From contig NZ_BCWP01000002.1 of the NCBI RefSeq assembly GCF_001592265.1, positions 62,001 through 126,000 of the forward strand: a stretch of DNA of 64,000 nucleotides, written 5' to 3'. The DNA is from Curvibacter delicatus NBRC 14919. GTDB lineage: Bacteria > Pseudomonadota > Gammaproteobacteria > Burkholderiales > Burkholderiaceae_C. Below, piece after piece: positions 17,640 through 25,507 of the stretch; positions within the stretch are counted from its first letter, which is position 1; each line of letters starts with the position of its first letter. A program made the position numbers and the translations under genes. The notes under the pieces were generated by a model. That model was not told the DNA's origin and did not search any database. It was given only the letters and a program-made list of their open reading frames with translations.

Positions 17640-19232
17640 TCAGATAGCAGCGGCTGCTACAACCGGAGTAGCTGTGGCGGCAGTGGGCTGGGCCAGAGTC
17701 GCCGCCTTCAACTTGGCAAAGTAGTCCTGAAAGAACGGCGTCAGAGCGTCCTTGCCGGTGCCTTTGGTCCAGAAGTCCACAAAGGCCTGATGTGGGTTCA
17801 CGCCCGCCCCCTTGAAGGAGACAGCCTTGGCCTTGGCGTCTGCGAGGATTCGGTGGGTGAGCACCACGGAATTGGCATTGGCACGATCGAACGGCGTGAG
17901 ACGATGGCTGTTCGCCATGATCGTGTCGTAGATGCAGGCATCCACGAAGTCCATGCTCGTGAAATCCGCCTTCCGGCACAGAGGGTCCAGATTGCCGAAC
18001 ACAAAGTCGGTCTGGAAGTGCCGCTTGAAGCAGTTGATGTAGGCGTATTGCCAGAAATCCGCCATCTGCACCGGGATCATGCTCGGGGACGTCTTGTCAG
18101 ACAGATTGCCCTTGGCCTTCACGAAGTTGATGTGGCGGAAGTTGAACTGATAAATGCCCAGCTCGGACTGCTTTTCCACCCCCTGCTTGGGCGGCATGTT
18201 GCGGATCAGGCCTTTGGTGGTCTCCACCTTGGAGAGTTGCAGACGCTCGCCGCTGTCCATCAGCACGCCGCCGACGTTCCGGAAAATCGGAAATGCGAAC
18301 TGCTCGACATCAGCGAATGTCATGCTGCCTGGTGTGTAAACCATCACAGCCAGCGGGAACTCCTCACCACCCAGGGCGAATTCATCACTGGACATGACGA
18401 AGCCCGACTGGATGCAGTAGGACTTGGCGAAGTTACCCAGCTCCTTGAAGTTGCGCTCCTTGATCAGCGTCGTGAGCGGCTGAATGCTGAGGATCGCTTT
18501 CGGGTTGAGCGACGCCACCATCTTCAAGAAAGATACGCATTCATCCGTCGCCCTGAAAGCGGGGTCGCAGGCAATGCTCTTCTTGTTGCCGCCGTTGAAC
18601 GGAGCATTGAGCATCACTGCCAAGTCATCTTGCGCGTTCAGACCGAACTTAGCGCGATTGGCCCCGACCAGGCTGTTGCCCGTGATGACCTCCGCGAAGC
18701 CCAGCTCATTGAGCAAGGCCGTTGCCACGGGGTCGATGTCCGCTGCGATGCGACGGTGTGCGTCGAACGGTGCCAGCAAAGCACCCGCACCCGCAGCGGG
18801 GTCAAGCAACACCGCGTTGGGCATGCCCTGCAAGACTGGAGTGATCAGTTTGGTGATGGCGTTGACCGCATTCGCGGGCGTGAAATACTGCCCGCGTGCC
18901 TCCTTGTCGCTCTTGGGCACATAATGCGACCACTGGTTGCGGATGAAGGCCTGGACGACCGCTGGATTGCACACATCGAACTTGCCCACCAGCTCGGTCA
19001 TGACCCACTGAGCAGTCTTGCTCGACATCTCGATCCGATACGGCGCGGCAGTTCCCGCGCCGAAGGTCAAGCCCTTAGCATCCACTGCGATGGGTTTACG
19101 GCTCAGATTGAGCAATGCCCGTGTGGCCGGAACCAATTGCGGGCTCTTGTCGCGAATCAGCTTCACGACGGCGGGCAGATGGTCATCAACGAACTTGATG
19201 GCGACGGACTTGGCGTTTTTGCGATTTCCCAT
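17640..19232 (-). CDS. N6-adenine DNA methyltransferase-like protein
   Basis: 530 aa. GQYFTPANAV (about 114-123) and the AdoMet loop LLDPAAGAGALLAPF (about 142-156) are typical of N-6 DNA methylases of the HsdM/type IIG kind. The catalytic motif IV reads NAPF (209-212) where NPPF or NPPY is usual. It has no recognition domain of its own that I can see and no restriction partner next to it. The tail is rich in Ala, Pro and Thr. Start ATG 19232 has AGGAGA upstream. Such orphan methylases are common on conjugative elements, where they may protect against host restriction; that role is inferred. Confidence 0.8.
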   Translation of the reverse strand: MGNRKNAKSVAIKFVDDHLPAVVKLIRDKSPQLVPATRALLNLSRKPIAVDAKGLTFGAGTAAPYRIEMSSKTAQWVMTELVGKFDVCNPAVVQAFIRNQWSHYVPKSDKEARGQYFTPANAVNAITKLITPVLQGMPNAVLLDPAAGAGALLAPFDAHRRIAADIDPVATALLNELGFAEVITGNSLVGANRAKFGLNAQDDLAVMLNAPFNGGNKKSIACDPAFRATDECVSFLKMVASLNPKAILSIQPLTTLIKERNFKELGNFAKSYCIQSGFVMSSDEFALGGEEFPLAVMVYTPGSMTFADVEQFAFPIFRNVGGVLMDSGERLQLSKVETTKGLIRNMPPKQGVEKQSELGIYQFNFRHINFVKAKGNLSDKTSPSMIPVQMADFWQYAYINCFKRHFQTDFVFGNLDPLCRKADFTSMDFVDACIYDTIMANSHRLTPFDRANANSVVLTHRILADAKAKAVSFKGAGVNPHQAFVDFWTKGTGKDALTPFFQDYFAKLKAATLAQPTAATATPVVAAAAI

Positions 19233-19345
19233 GGTGATCTCCTATGAAAGTTGGGAAAACAAGGCGCGGATTTCCCCCGTGCTGGCTGCGGCACCTGAAC
19301 GCATCCCGGGTTGGTCCGTACTCGGGTTACGGACCAGGAAAGCGG

Positions 19346-19726
19346 TCAGGGGCGTGGCTTCAGCACGCCGGCGAGTTGGGTTCCGAGTGCTCGGAACAGC
19401 GGGTAAGCGAGGGCGTTGCCGGCCTGTTTGAGCGCGCGCCGGGTGTCCGGGTCGTGCTCAAACCAGTCAGGCAAGCCGTGCATGCGGCAGGTTTCGCGTG
19501 GCGTGAGGCCACGGAGCTTGTCGTTGATGAATTGGTGCTTGCTCAGTGCAAGCGAAATCCCGACGGATGGGTTTTGGGCACCCCCGTCAGCGTGGGAAAA
19601 GTCAGTGTTTTTTACAGAAACGGCAAAGCCCACCGCGTTCTTGCAAGCAGTGTGGCTGGGGTTCCCAGGCTGGGCGAGATTTTGGGAATTAGATGTGTTG
19701 GATTTGGTAGTGGAAAGGGTATGCAT
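19346..19726 (-). pseudogene. C-terminal fragment of a cytosine-5 DNA methyltransferase
   Basis: 126 aa frame. Only the C-terminal half is recognisable: RGLTPRETCRMHGLPDWF is methylase motif IX and RALKQAGNALAYPLFRALG is motif X. Motifs I, IV (PCQ), VI (ENV) and VIII are all missing, so it cannot methylate. The first 60 or so residues match nothing I know. It is read leftward from the end of the structured RNA region, and the open frame starts at ATG 19726 without a good ribosome site. Probably a deletion remnant. Confidence 0.7.
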
Positions 19727-19730
19727 GGTC

Positions 19731-19792
19731 GCGTCTCAAAAGCACGCAACAGGCGGCGGTGCCGCCTGTCACGAAGTTGCTTTTGAGGACGC
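19731..19792 (-). repeat. Long stem-loop at the end of the structured RNA region
   Basis: GCGTCTCAAAAGCA (19731-19744) pairs with TGCTTTTGAGGACGC (19778-19792) over 14 bp with one bulged base; an alternative inner pairing GCAAC/GTTGC is possible, and inside lies AGGCGGC-GGT-GCCGCCT (19751-19767), a perfect 7-bp stem. The ORF stub begins immediately to its left. Confidence 0.75.
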
Positions 19793-20022
19793 TGGGGGGC
19801 ACGGACCCTTGTCCAGCTTCTGCAACCCCAACACGGGTTGAGAGTTTTCGGAAACAGCCCGTCCTCAGGTGTGGGGTTGCCCCACGATGGCTCGAAGAGC
19901 CAACGCTGTGATCCGTCGATGAAATCGAACACGAATGAACCAGTGCCCACACAAGCCGGTGCAGCGACCGGTGCGAGCTACTTCTGAGGCTTAGCGAAAT
20001 GCTTCCTACGTGCTGGTTCATA
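19731..20022 (-). ncRNA. Candidate structured RNA with its own promoter
   Basis: About 290 nt, leftward. A sigma-70-like promoter (next entry) would start the transcript near 20022, exactly where ATGAACCAG (reverse strand, 20021-20013) begins; this pairs perfectly with CTGGTTCAT (reverse strand, 19943-19935), closing a 69-nt domain. Then follow three perfect triloop hairpins, at 19916-19928 (TCGAT stem), 19888-19902 (TGGCTC stem) and 19871-19885 (GTGGGG stem), a CAACCC/GGGTTG stem at 19823-19840, and the long stem-loop at 19731-19792. The overall plan recalls a retron msr-msd RNA, but there is no reverse transcriptase. A 112-aa ORF also crosses this region (19612-19950) and cannot be excluded. 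Confidence 0.45.
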
Positions 20023-20028
20023 GGGCTC

Positions 20029-20057
20029 ATCTTACGGAAATGCGCCCCAGAAGTCAA
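20029..20057 (-). promoter_or_regulatory. Sigma-70-type promoter for the structured RNA
   Basis: On the reverse strand TTGACT (20057-20052) is followed after exactly 17 bp by TAAGAT (20034-20029). Upstream is an A/T-rich stretch. The predicted start, about seven bases further on, coincides with the first paired bases of the RNA. Confidence 0.6.
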
Positions 20058-20110
20058 TAAAAACTATTATTTTCAATCGGCAGTAGGTTTTGCCTATATA
20101 TACAAAACAC

Positions 20111-20124
20111 TAGGGTTTACCCTA
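20111..20124 (-). terminator. Weak hairpin after the TIR operon
   Basis: TAGGGT-TT-ACCCTA lies 24 bp downstream of the last gene of the leftward operon and is followed on that strand by GTGTTTTG. The stem is only 6 bp, so it may be a weak terminator, or an operator for the promoter downstream. Confidence 0.3.
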
Positions 20125-20147
20125 ATACGCTCCGCTTTCACGCAGCC

Positions 20148-20678
20148 TCACTGCAACTTTGAAACGTCGATCAGCTTGTATGTCGTAACGAGCTGATCTT
20201 GAATGGCGCGCATGATGGCTCTCAGATCACTCCACTGAGAGAGCATGTCCTTAACTCGCGGGTACTGAGCCTGCCGTTCAAAGGGTGGGAGCGCCTTGTC
20301 GGACTTCTCCTCCCACCAATATCGGAAGTCTGCCTGCCATGTTTCAAGAAAAGGGCGAAGCACGTCTCGCATCGAGCGATGAATCAACGCCCCAAGGTGG
20401 TTTTCGATCTTCATACCGCCGATGGTCCCGACAGGGAACTGACGCATGATCTTCCGCGCTTCCCCAAAAAACGTGTAGAGCGAGACCAAGCTCTCCGCAT
20501 AGATTTCACCCGTGAAGTCAGTGCACTCAGGGTCTTTCGGTTTGCCTGTCAAAGCTACGCGAGTTGCCAACTCCGTATAAAGCTCCCAGGCGCACTGACG
20601 ATCAGTTTCCTCGAAATCGGCGCCAATTTTCATGAACCCGATATCGATGGCGAAGTTGCCCTTCTTCATTACCGCCAT
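20148..20678 (-). CDS. Uncharacterised protein of the TIR locus
   Basis: 176 aa, no recognised family. Composition and pattern suggest an all-alpha soluble protein (ETDRQCAWELYTELATRVAL, SLVSLYTFFGEARKIMRQF, LETWQADFRYWWEEKS). No signal peptide or membrane segment. Start ATG 20678 has AGGAGT seven bases upstream, and this site overlaps the stop of the TIR-like gene, so translation is coupled. As the third member of the trio it may be the sensor, regulator or target of the TIR signal; nothing in the sequence decides. Confidence 0.7.
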   Translation of the reverse strand: MAVMKKGNFAIDIGFMKIGADFEETDRQCAWELYTELATRVALTGKPKDPECTDFTGEIYAESLVSLYTFFGEARKIMRQFPVGTIGGMKIENHLGALIHRSMRDVLRPFLETWQADFRYWWEEKSDKALPPFERQAQYPRVKDMLSQWSDLRAIMRAIQDQLVTTYKLIDVSKLQ

Positions 20679-20687
20679 GATCGACTC

Positions 20688-21242
20688 CTATCCATTTCGC
20701 GCCTTCATTGGAAGGCTGTTATCGATCAAACCCTGTTGCTTCTTGGTCGCGGCATCGACAGCCCTGGCGAGCAACTGGGAATTCAGATCAGACCAGTGAA
20801 TAAACGAGGCATAGCCGGACAACACATTTGCATGAAAGCGGTCAGGGACAATAATGTTCCCCTCCCTGGTCCTAAGGTGGTTCGGCAACATGACGCCTAA
20901 CAACCCATGCCCCTTGTCCAGCGTGGCCTTGATTTCCCAATCAACATACTTGCGCTGATGGGTCTGTCCCCCAATCAGAACCACGGTGCAAGAGGTGCCA
21001 GAGATATGGTTGTCCCTTATGCGCTGCATCACATAGTCGGTGTTATCGCTATCGACCTGTCGCTCCAAGGAGTTGTCGTAAACAGTCTCCCATTCATCAT
21101 GAAAGAGACGTGAGAACTCGTTGTAATACCACTGATCGCCGCCGTGGTGATAGCTGACAAAAATCTTGCGTCGAATCCTCGGCTGCATGGCTGCCCCAAG
21201 GATTCCTGAGGTTCTCATGCCGTAGGGTGGATAGGTAGCCAT
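20688..21242 (-). CDS. TIR-like (DUF1863, ThsB-type) protein
   Basis: 184 aa. IRRKIFVSYHHGGDQWYYNE, VDSDNTDYVMQRIRDNHISG, SCTVVLIGGQT and KYVDWEIKATLDKGHGLLGV are the pattern of the MTH538 TIR-like family, to which ThsB of Thoeris anti-phage systems belongs. The Glu of DWEIKAT (about residue 103) corresponds to the catalytic Glu of TIR NADases. Start ATG 21242 directly abuts the TAG of the gene upstream and uses GGAGGGAAG as ribosome site. In Thoeris the TIR protein makes a cyclic ADP-ribose-type signal for ThsA; no SIR2 or macro-domain ThsA is present here. Confidence 0.85.
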   Translation of the reverse strand: MATYPPYGMRTSGILGAAMQPRIRRKIFVSYHHGGDQWYYNEFSRLFHDEWETVYDNSLERQVDSDNTDYVMQRIRDNHISGTSCTVVLIGGQTHQRKYVDWEIKATLDKGHGLLGVMLPNHLRTREGNIIVPDRFHANVLSGYASFIHWSDLNSQLLARAVDAATKKQQGLIDNSLPMKARNG

Positions 21243-21698
21243 CTACTTCCCTCCGAATATCAGAAGCCCCGCTGCCAGGAGCGCCAGGATTAATAGACCT
21301 CGTTGTTTGTCTGCCTTAATCTGCTCAGCGATGCGTGCAATTGCAGCTTTCGCCGTAGCTTCATCATGTCCAAGCTCGACGGCTTGGTACTGTCGCATCC
21401 ATGCTGGGAGTTCGCTTGGGCGCTGGTCCCAAACAATTGGGACCAGCTTCTTATTCGACCCAATCGCCGCCCCCATCTCTTGCATGACCCAGGGCGACGC
21501 ACATGCACTGCGACTCGCAAGACATAAGACCCACTGGGATGACTTCAGGTTTTCCATGATCGCCGGCATCCATTTCTCCCCAGGCTTCATGTCTAAGGCA
21601 GCTACGTAGACGCTATGACCTTCAGTCTCCAAGTGCCTTTTCAGAAACTGGGCAAAGCCAAGCTCGCTTGTTGCGTGTGAAATGAACACATCAGCCAT
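21243..21698 (-). CDS. TIR-domain protein with C-terminal membrane anchor
   Basis: 151 aa. Residues 1-125 are a TIR domain: ADVFISHATSELGFAQFLKR, LDMKPGEKWMPAIMENLKSS, QWVLCLASRSACASPWVMQE; Glu74 is in the position of the NADase glutamate. After a short basic linker (KADKQR) residues 134-149 (LLILALLAAGLLIFGG) form one membrane helix at the very end, a tail anchor. Start ATG 21698 follows immediately on the stop of the hsdS remnant, with GGAGGT as ribosome site. A membrane-tethered TIR could be either a local NADase effector or a signal-responsive pore component. Confidence 0.85.
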   Translation of the reverse strand: MADVFISHATSELGFAQFLKRHLETEGHSVYVAALDMKPGEKWMPAIMENLKSSQWVLCLASRSACASPWVMQEMGAAIGSNKKLVPIVWDQRPSELPAWMRQYQAVELGHDEATAKAAIARIAEQIKADKQRGLLILALLAAGLLIFGGK

Positions 21699-22281
21699 CT
21701 AACCTCCGGTCGAAAAGTTACGCGCAAGCAGTGACTCGAAGACTTGTTCCGCTCCGCGGGTGGCGCTGTATTGTTGCTTGGCGATTGAGTCGATTGCCTG
21801 AACACGCTCCGCAAACACTTTCTGCAATGACAGAGGTGGCAACGGATGTTCATAGGCGAACAGCGTTTCGCGGTTTACCTTTGGCATCTGTGCACGGGCT
21901 GAAACGCCCACTGCATATTTGGTGTCCCAGCTCGCCGAAGAACGGATACACCTCATCACGCACAAAGCGCACCAAGGACTCACCCGACAAAGCCTTAGCC
22001 CAGACCGACCAACGAAACTGATCACGCGGGATCACGGTCACGCCAGCCTTCGGTGCATTGAGAGGGTTGCGCAGAGTCCACTCCCCCTCAAAGAGGCTGG
22101 TGTATGGCTTCTTCAACACCTTCGCCCGCATCTTGTTCTCCGCGTCGATGGTCTCGACGAGGTAGAAGAAGAACAAAAAGGACAACTGCTCCGCGTTGTT
22201 CACCGGATCGGGGTAGCCACCGCCGAAGAGGTAATCGCGAATCTGGTCGATGGACCGACGCATGTCGGGGGTCAATGGCAT
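21699..22281 (-). pseudogene. hsdM-hsdS deletion fusion, frameshifted
   Basis: The first part, from ATG 22281 (AAGGAA upstream), is the N-terminal helical domain of HsdM (DMRRSIDQIRDYLFGGGYPD, LSFLFFFYLVETID, VRDEVYPFFGEL), ending near 21928; this frame stops at 21850. In the next frame the sequence becomes the C-terminus of HsdS: MPKVNRETLFAYEHPLPPLS, LQKVFAERVQAIDS, FESLLARNF, ending at the TAG at 21699. The whole HsdM catalytic domain and both HsdS target-recognition domains are gone. The type I enzyme from this locus therefore cannot methylate or recognise DNA by itself. Confidence 0.85.
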
Positions 22282-22335
22282 GGGATTTCCTTTGTTCTTG
22301 TTGCTATGCAAGCCGCCGCAGTGGGCTGGCTGCTC

Positions 22336-24510
22336 TCAATGAAGTGGCGCCGGGCGGGAGGTGGTGCCCGCTGCGTCCGTACCGGCGCTGCCGCTGCTAT
22401 CGGCGAACATGTGCTCGTTCAGGCTGTCCAACAGAGCTTGCAGGCGCGTCTGGTCCCCAAACACCCGAACGGCCTGGGCCATGCCGCCAAGTTGCTGGAA
22501 AGGATGAAACGCGAACTGCTCAACCATGAACTCGGCATCGGGGGCACTGTATTGCTCGGGGTTGGCGCGGAACTGACTGCCGATCATGCGCAGCCAGGTC
22601 TCCTCTCCAGGGTTGACCTCGCCCGCATCGAGCCGGGCCAGCAGCCAGGCTTCGAACTTGGCGCCCAGCTCGGCGGCGTGCTGCTCGGAGGCCTCGGGGA
22701 AGACCATGTTGCCGTTCTCGTCCACCGTGATCCATTCGCGAGTGGTCGGGTCGATGTGGTCGTCCACGTCCAGCGACAGCAGACGGCGCGGCTGATACTT
22801 CTTCTTAGCGATCTTCGCGAGGACGGGGCCACCCTCGGCGTAATCGTCATCGTCGCCGTGGTAGTCACACACCCCCACGAAGTCGAACATGGTGAAGGCG
22901 GGCTTGCCCTTGGCCTTGCGCGTGCCCCGGCCACGCATCTGCTGATAGAGGATGCTGGATCGCGTGAAACGCGCGAAAACGAGGTTCACCACCTCGGGAC
23001 AGTCAAAGCCGGTGTCGAGCATGTTGACCGACACCAGAATCTGCGGGAATGGCTCCTTCTTGAAGCGCCGTATTTTGGCCATGCCATCCACGGTGTCGTC
23101 GCTGCCAAAGCCACTAACCACATAGTCGGCCACGCGCACATCAGGCGAAGGCTTCAGGTGAGCGAACTCGGCATCGAACATCCTGGCCAGTGTTTCCGCA
23201 TGGCGCTTGTTGACGGCAAACACGATGGTCTTGCCCAGCAGGGGCTTGCGTAGCACGCCCTTGGCATCCACATAGCCCTTGTCGAGCACGCCCTTGAATT
23301 CGCGCACGATGGCCCGATTGCGTTCGGGGATGGTGAAGCGCCGCTCCAAGGCTGACGGGTCGATGATCACGCTGTCCTTGTCGCCAAACACCTGCTCCAG
23401 CTCGGCGCGAGCCTGCGCATCCATCGATGTCCAGTCCAACTCAGACTTCTTCACTTCGAAGCCGCCCTCCGCTGCAGTCTTGACGGTCTGTGCCTTGTAG
23501 ATTTGGTAGGGAACGAGGTGGCCATCGCGGATGGCGTCTTTGAGCTTGTAGGAGAAGGTGGGCTTATCCACCTCAAAGAAGCGCAGCGTGTCGCGCACGA
23601 AAGCCCGGTCTTCCTCGTCGCTGTTCTCGTCTTCCACGTTGGCAACGCAAGGGGTTGCAGTGAGGCCGACCTGTATGCCGTCGAAGTGTTTGAGCACGCC
23701 GCTCCACTGCCCGTAGATGCTGCGGTGGCACTCATCACTGATGATGAGGTCGAAGTAGCCGCTCGAATATTCGGCATAGAGGTTCACCATGCTTTGCAGC
23801 GTGGTGATGGTGATGCGCTTCTCGTCCTGAAACCGGCGCCCAGCACGCAGCACGTAGGCCGGGTAGTCGGGAAGGTGCTCGGCAAAGGCGTCCTCGGTCT
23901 GCTTGGCCAGTGGGATACGGTCCACCAGAAACAGCACGCGCGTGGAGACGTTGGCCTCGAACAGGCGCTTGATGAAAGCAGCGGCGGTACGGGTCTTGCC
24001 GGTCCCGGTGGCCATCTCCACCAGCAGCTTGCGTCGGCCCCCGTCGATCTCGGTGCAGAGGGTGTCGATACAGGCGATCTGATAGTCGCGCTCAACGATG
24101 CGCCGATCAATCGCGACGTCTAAGGGGTCACGCCGGACCTGGCGCGAGGCAAAGCGGCGCTCCAAGTCGTCCTGCTTGAAGAAGGTCTTGACCGCGTGGG
24201 GGAAGGCCTCGCGCTCCCACTCCCAGAACTGCACCTCGGCGCCATTGGACAAGAAGACGTAGGGGACGCCTATCTGTTGGGCATAGTTCTTGGCCTGGGT
24301 GGCAGCATCGCCGGGATTCACAGAGAAGCGTTTGGCCTCGATCACCGCGAGAGCGCGACCATGGCGATCACACAGCACGTAGTCCGCGCGCTTGCCATCG
24401 GGCATGACCACCTCGAAGCGGACCGCGTTGGTGTCTTGCGTGTTCCAGCCTTGCGCGGCCAGAAGCGTATCGATCTTGACGCGGGCGAATGCTTCGTTGG
24501 TTGTCGCCAT
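22336..24510 (-). CDS. hsdR: Type I restriction endonuclease subunit R
   Basis: 724 aa. The N-terminal nuclease domain has D43 and E58-x-K60 (DYVLCD, AVIEAKR) of the PD-(D/E)XK fold. The SF2 translocase motor has Walker A ATGTGKTR (167-174), DECH (259-262), TATP (284-287) and the later helicase motifs MLDTGFDCPEVVNLVFAR and QQMRGRGTRKAKGK. A C-terminal helical region follows, and the tail is Ser/Gly/Thr-rich. All key residues look intact, although its HsdM and HsdS partners downstream are destroyed. HsdR alone does not cut unless bound to an M2S1 complex, so it is either a harmless relic or works with subunits from elsewhere. Confidence 0.93.
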   Translation of the reverse strand: MATTNEAFARVKIDTLLAAQGWNTQDTNAVRFEVVMPDGKRADYVLCDRHGRALAVIEAKRFSVNPGDAATQAKNYAQQIGVPYVFLSNGAEVQFWEWEREAFPHAVKTFFKQDDLERRFASRQVRRDPLDVAIDRRIVERDYQIACIDTLCTEIDGGRRKLLVEMATGTGKTRTAAAFIKRLFEANVSTRVLFLVDRIPLAKQTEDAFAEHLPDYPAYVLRAGRRFQDEKRITITTLQSMVNLYAEYSSGYFDLIISDECHRSIYGQWSGVLKHFDGIQVGLTATPCVANVEDENSDEEDRAFVRDTLRFFEVDKPTFSYKLKDAIRDGHLVPYQIYKAQTVKTAAEGGFEVKKSELDWTSMDAQARAELEQVFGDKDSVIIDPSALERRFTIPERNRAIVREFKGVLDKGYVDAKGVLRKPLLGKTIVFAVNKRHAETLARMFDAEFAHLKPSPDVRVADYVVSGFGSDDTVDGMAKIRRFKKEPFPQILVSVNMLDTGFDCPEVVNLVFARFTRSSILYQQMRGRGTRKAKGKPAFTMFDFVGVCDYHGDDDDYAEGGPVLAKIAKKKYQPRRLLSLDVDDHIDPTTREWITVDENGNMVFPEASEQHAAELGAKFEAWLLARLDAGEVNPGEETWLRMIGSQFRANPEQYSAPDAEFMVEQFAFHPFQQLGGMAQAVRVFGDQTRLQALLDSLNEHMFADSSGSAGTDAAGTTSRPAPLH

Positions 24511-24607
24511 GCACTTGTCTCCCTAGTTATCCGGCTGCTGACGGTCGTTCTCGTTCTTGTCAGCCAGGCTGAGTTCCTTTCATTGCCGGCTGTCTATTTT
24601 CCACCGG

Positions 24608-25303
24608 TCAATCATCAATCAATTTCCGCTTGGCCTTCTTCCCGGGCTTCGCTTCTTGCTCGAAACAGGCCGCCTCATACCGAGCCAATGCATCTTCGCG
24701 GACTGTGCCGATAGCCTTCTTGATCACCTTACCCATGCTCTGGGAGTTTGCTGCCCTTTGCAGCCACTCCCAGAAGGTCAACCAACACACCTCTGGCTCG
24801 TTCTCACCGTCAAAAAGCCCCTTATTGATGGCAATGACGATGTCTTCCAGCTCGTCACCATTCTGGGCGAACAGCCAAGAACCATTCAAGTCAGTACCGG
24901 AAAAGAACGCCCCAGCGCTCACAAATCGAGAGACGACTTTGCCGTGGGTGTTGATCAAGTGCGGGAACTCGTCGAGCCACTTCTTGAACTCGCCATAGTT
25001 GTAGCGGATAGGCGCTGACCTACCTTCGCCCAACTTCTTGTAGGGCGGCCCTTCCACACCCTTCAATCCCTCCCGTAGGCTGCTCAACCACTTCTCGTCA
25101 ACACCGAGAATAGCCGCGATTACCTTGGGCGAAAACCATCGATCCTCAGGCGCAATGATGTCATTTAGCGCCGCGTCCGGCAGGCTCGGCAGAGTAGCTG
25201 CCTGCTCGGTCTTACGAGAGCGGGACTTCTTCGCGCCTGGCGTGGGCGATAGATCGTCTTTCGCCGTAGCGCTGGGGGCGGCAGAGGCCTTCTTTGTGCT
25301 CAT
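24608..25303 (-). CDS. Putative DNA-binding accessory protein of the type I locus
   Basis: 231 aa, first gene of the leftward type I/TIR operon. The N-terminus is low-complexity and basic (KKASAAPSATAKDD, GAKKSRSRKTEQ). WFSPKVIAAILGVDEKWLSS then YKKLGEGRSAPIRYNYGEFK is laid out like a MerR/HTH_17-type helix-turn-helix with wing. The rest (SWLFAQNGDELEDIVIAINK, EVCWLTFWEWLQ) I do not recognise; the C-terminus is again basic. Start ATG 25303 has GAGGGAA just upstream; a TTG at 25312 is less likely. It could regulate the operon or serve the restriction complex. Confidence 0.65.
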   Translation of the reverse strand: MSTKKASAAPSATAKDDLSPTPGAKKSRSRKTEQAATLPSLPDAALNDIIAPEDRWFSPKVIAAILGVDEKWLSSLREGLKGVEGPPYKKLGEGRSAPIRYNYGEFKKWLDEFPHLINTHGKVVSRFVSAGAFFSGTDLNGSWLFAQNGDELEDIVIAINKGLFDGENEPEVCWLTFWEWLQRAANSQSMGKVIKKAIGTVREDALARYEAACFEQEAKPGKKAKRKLIDD

Positions 25304-25406
25304 TTCCCTCAATTTCCCTCAATCTGGCGGAGCCTTGGGGGAGCCTTGATAGGAATTCATCACTCATGAAAAATCCCCAATCCCCCTGGAAACCCGCATG
25401 AATACT

Positions 25407-25483
<77 letters not shown>

Positions 25484-25507
25484 GACCGAAGGCGTGATTG
25501 TAAGGGC

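Noticed and set aside
16975-17979. 334-codon version of the protein at 16975-17583
   Set aside because: The first 130 codons are the opposite-frame shadow of the N6 methylase; the ribosome site and sequence style support ATG 17583.
19731-20022. A complete retron
   Set aside because: The RNA layout is suggestive, but no reverse transcriptase gene lies on either side within the island, and the sequence ends of the region do not form a clear a1/a2 pair.
20688-21698. Canonical Thoeris
   Set aside because: There is a ThsB-like protein but no ThsA with SIR2, SLOG or macro domain; hence described only as Thoeris-like.
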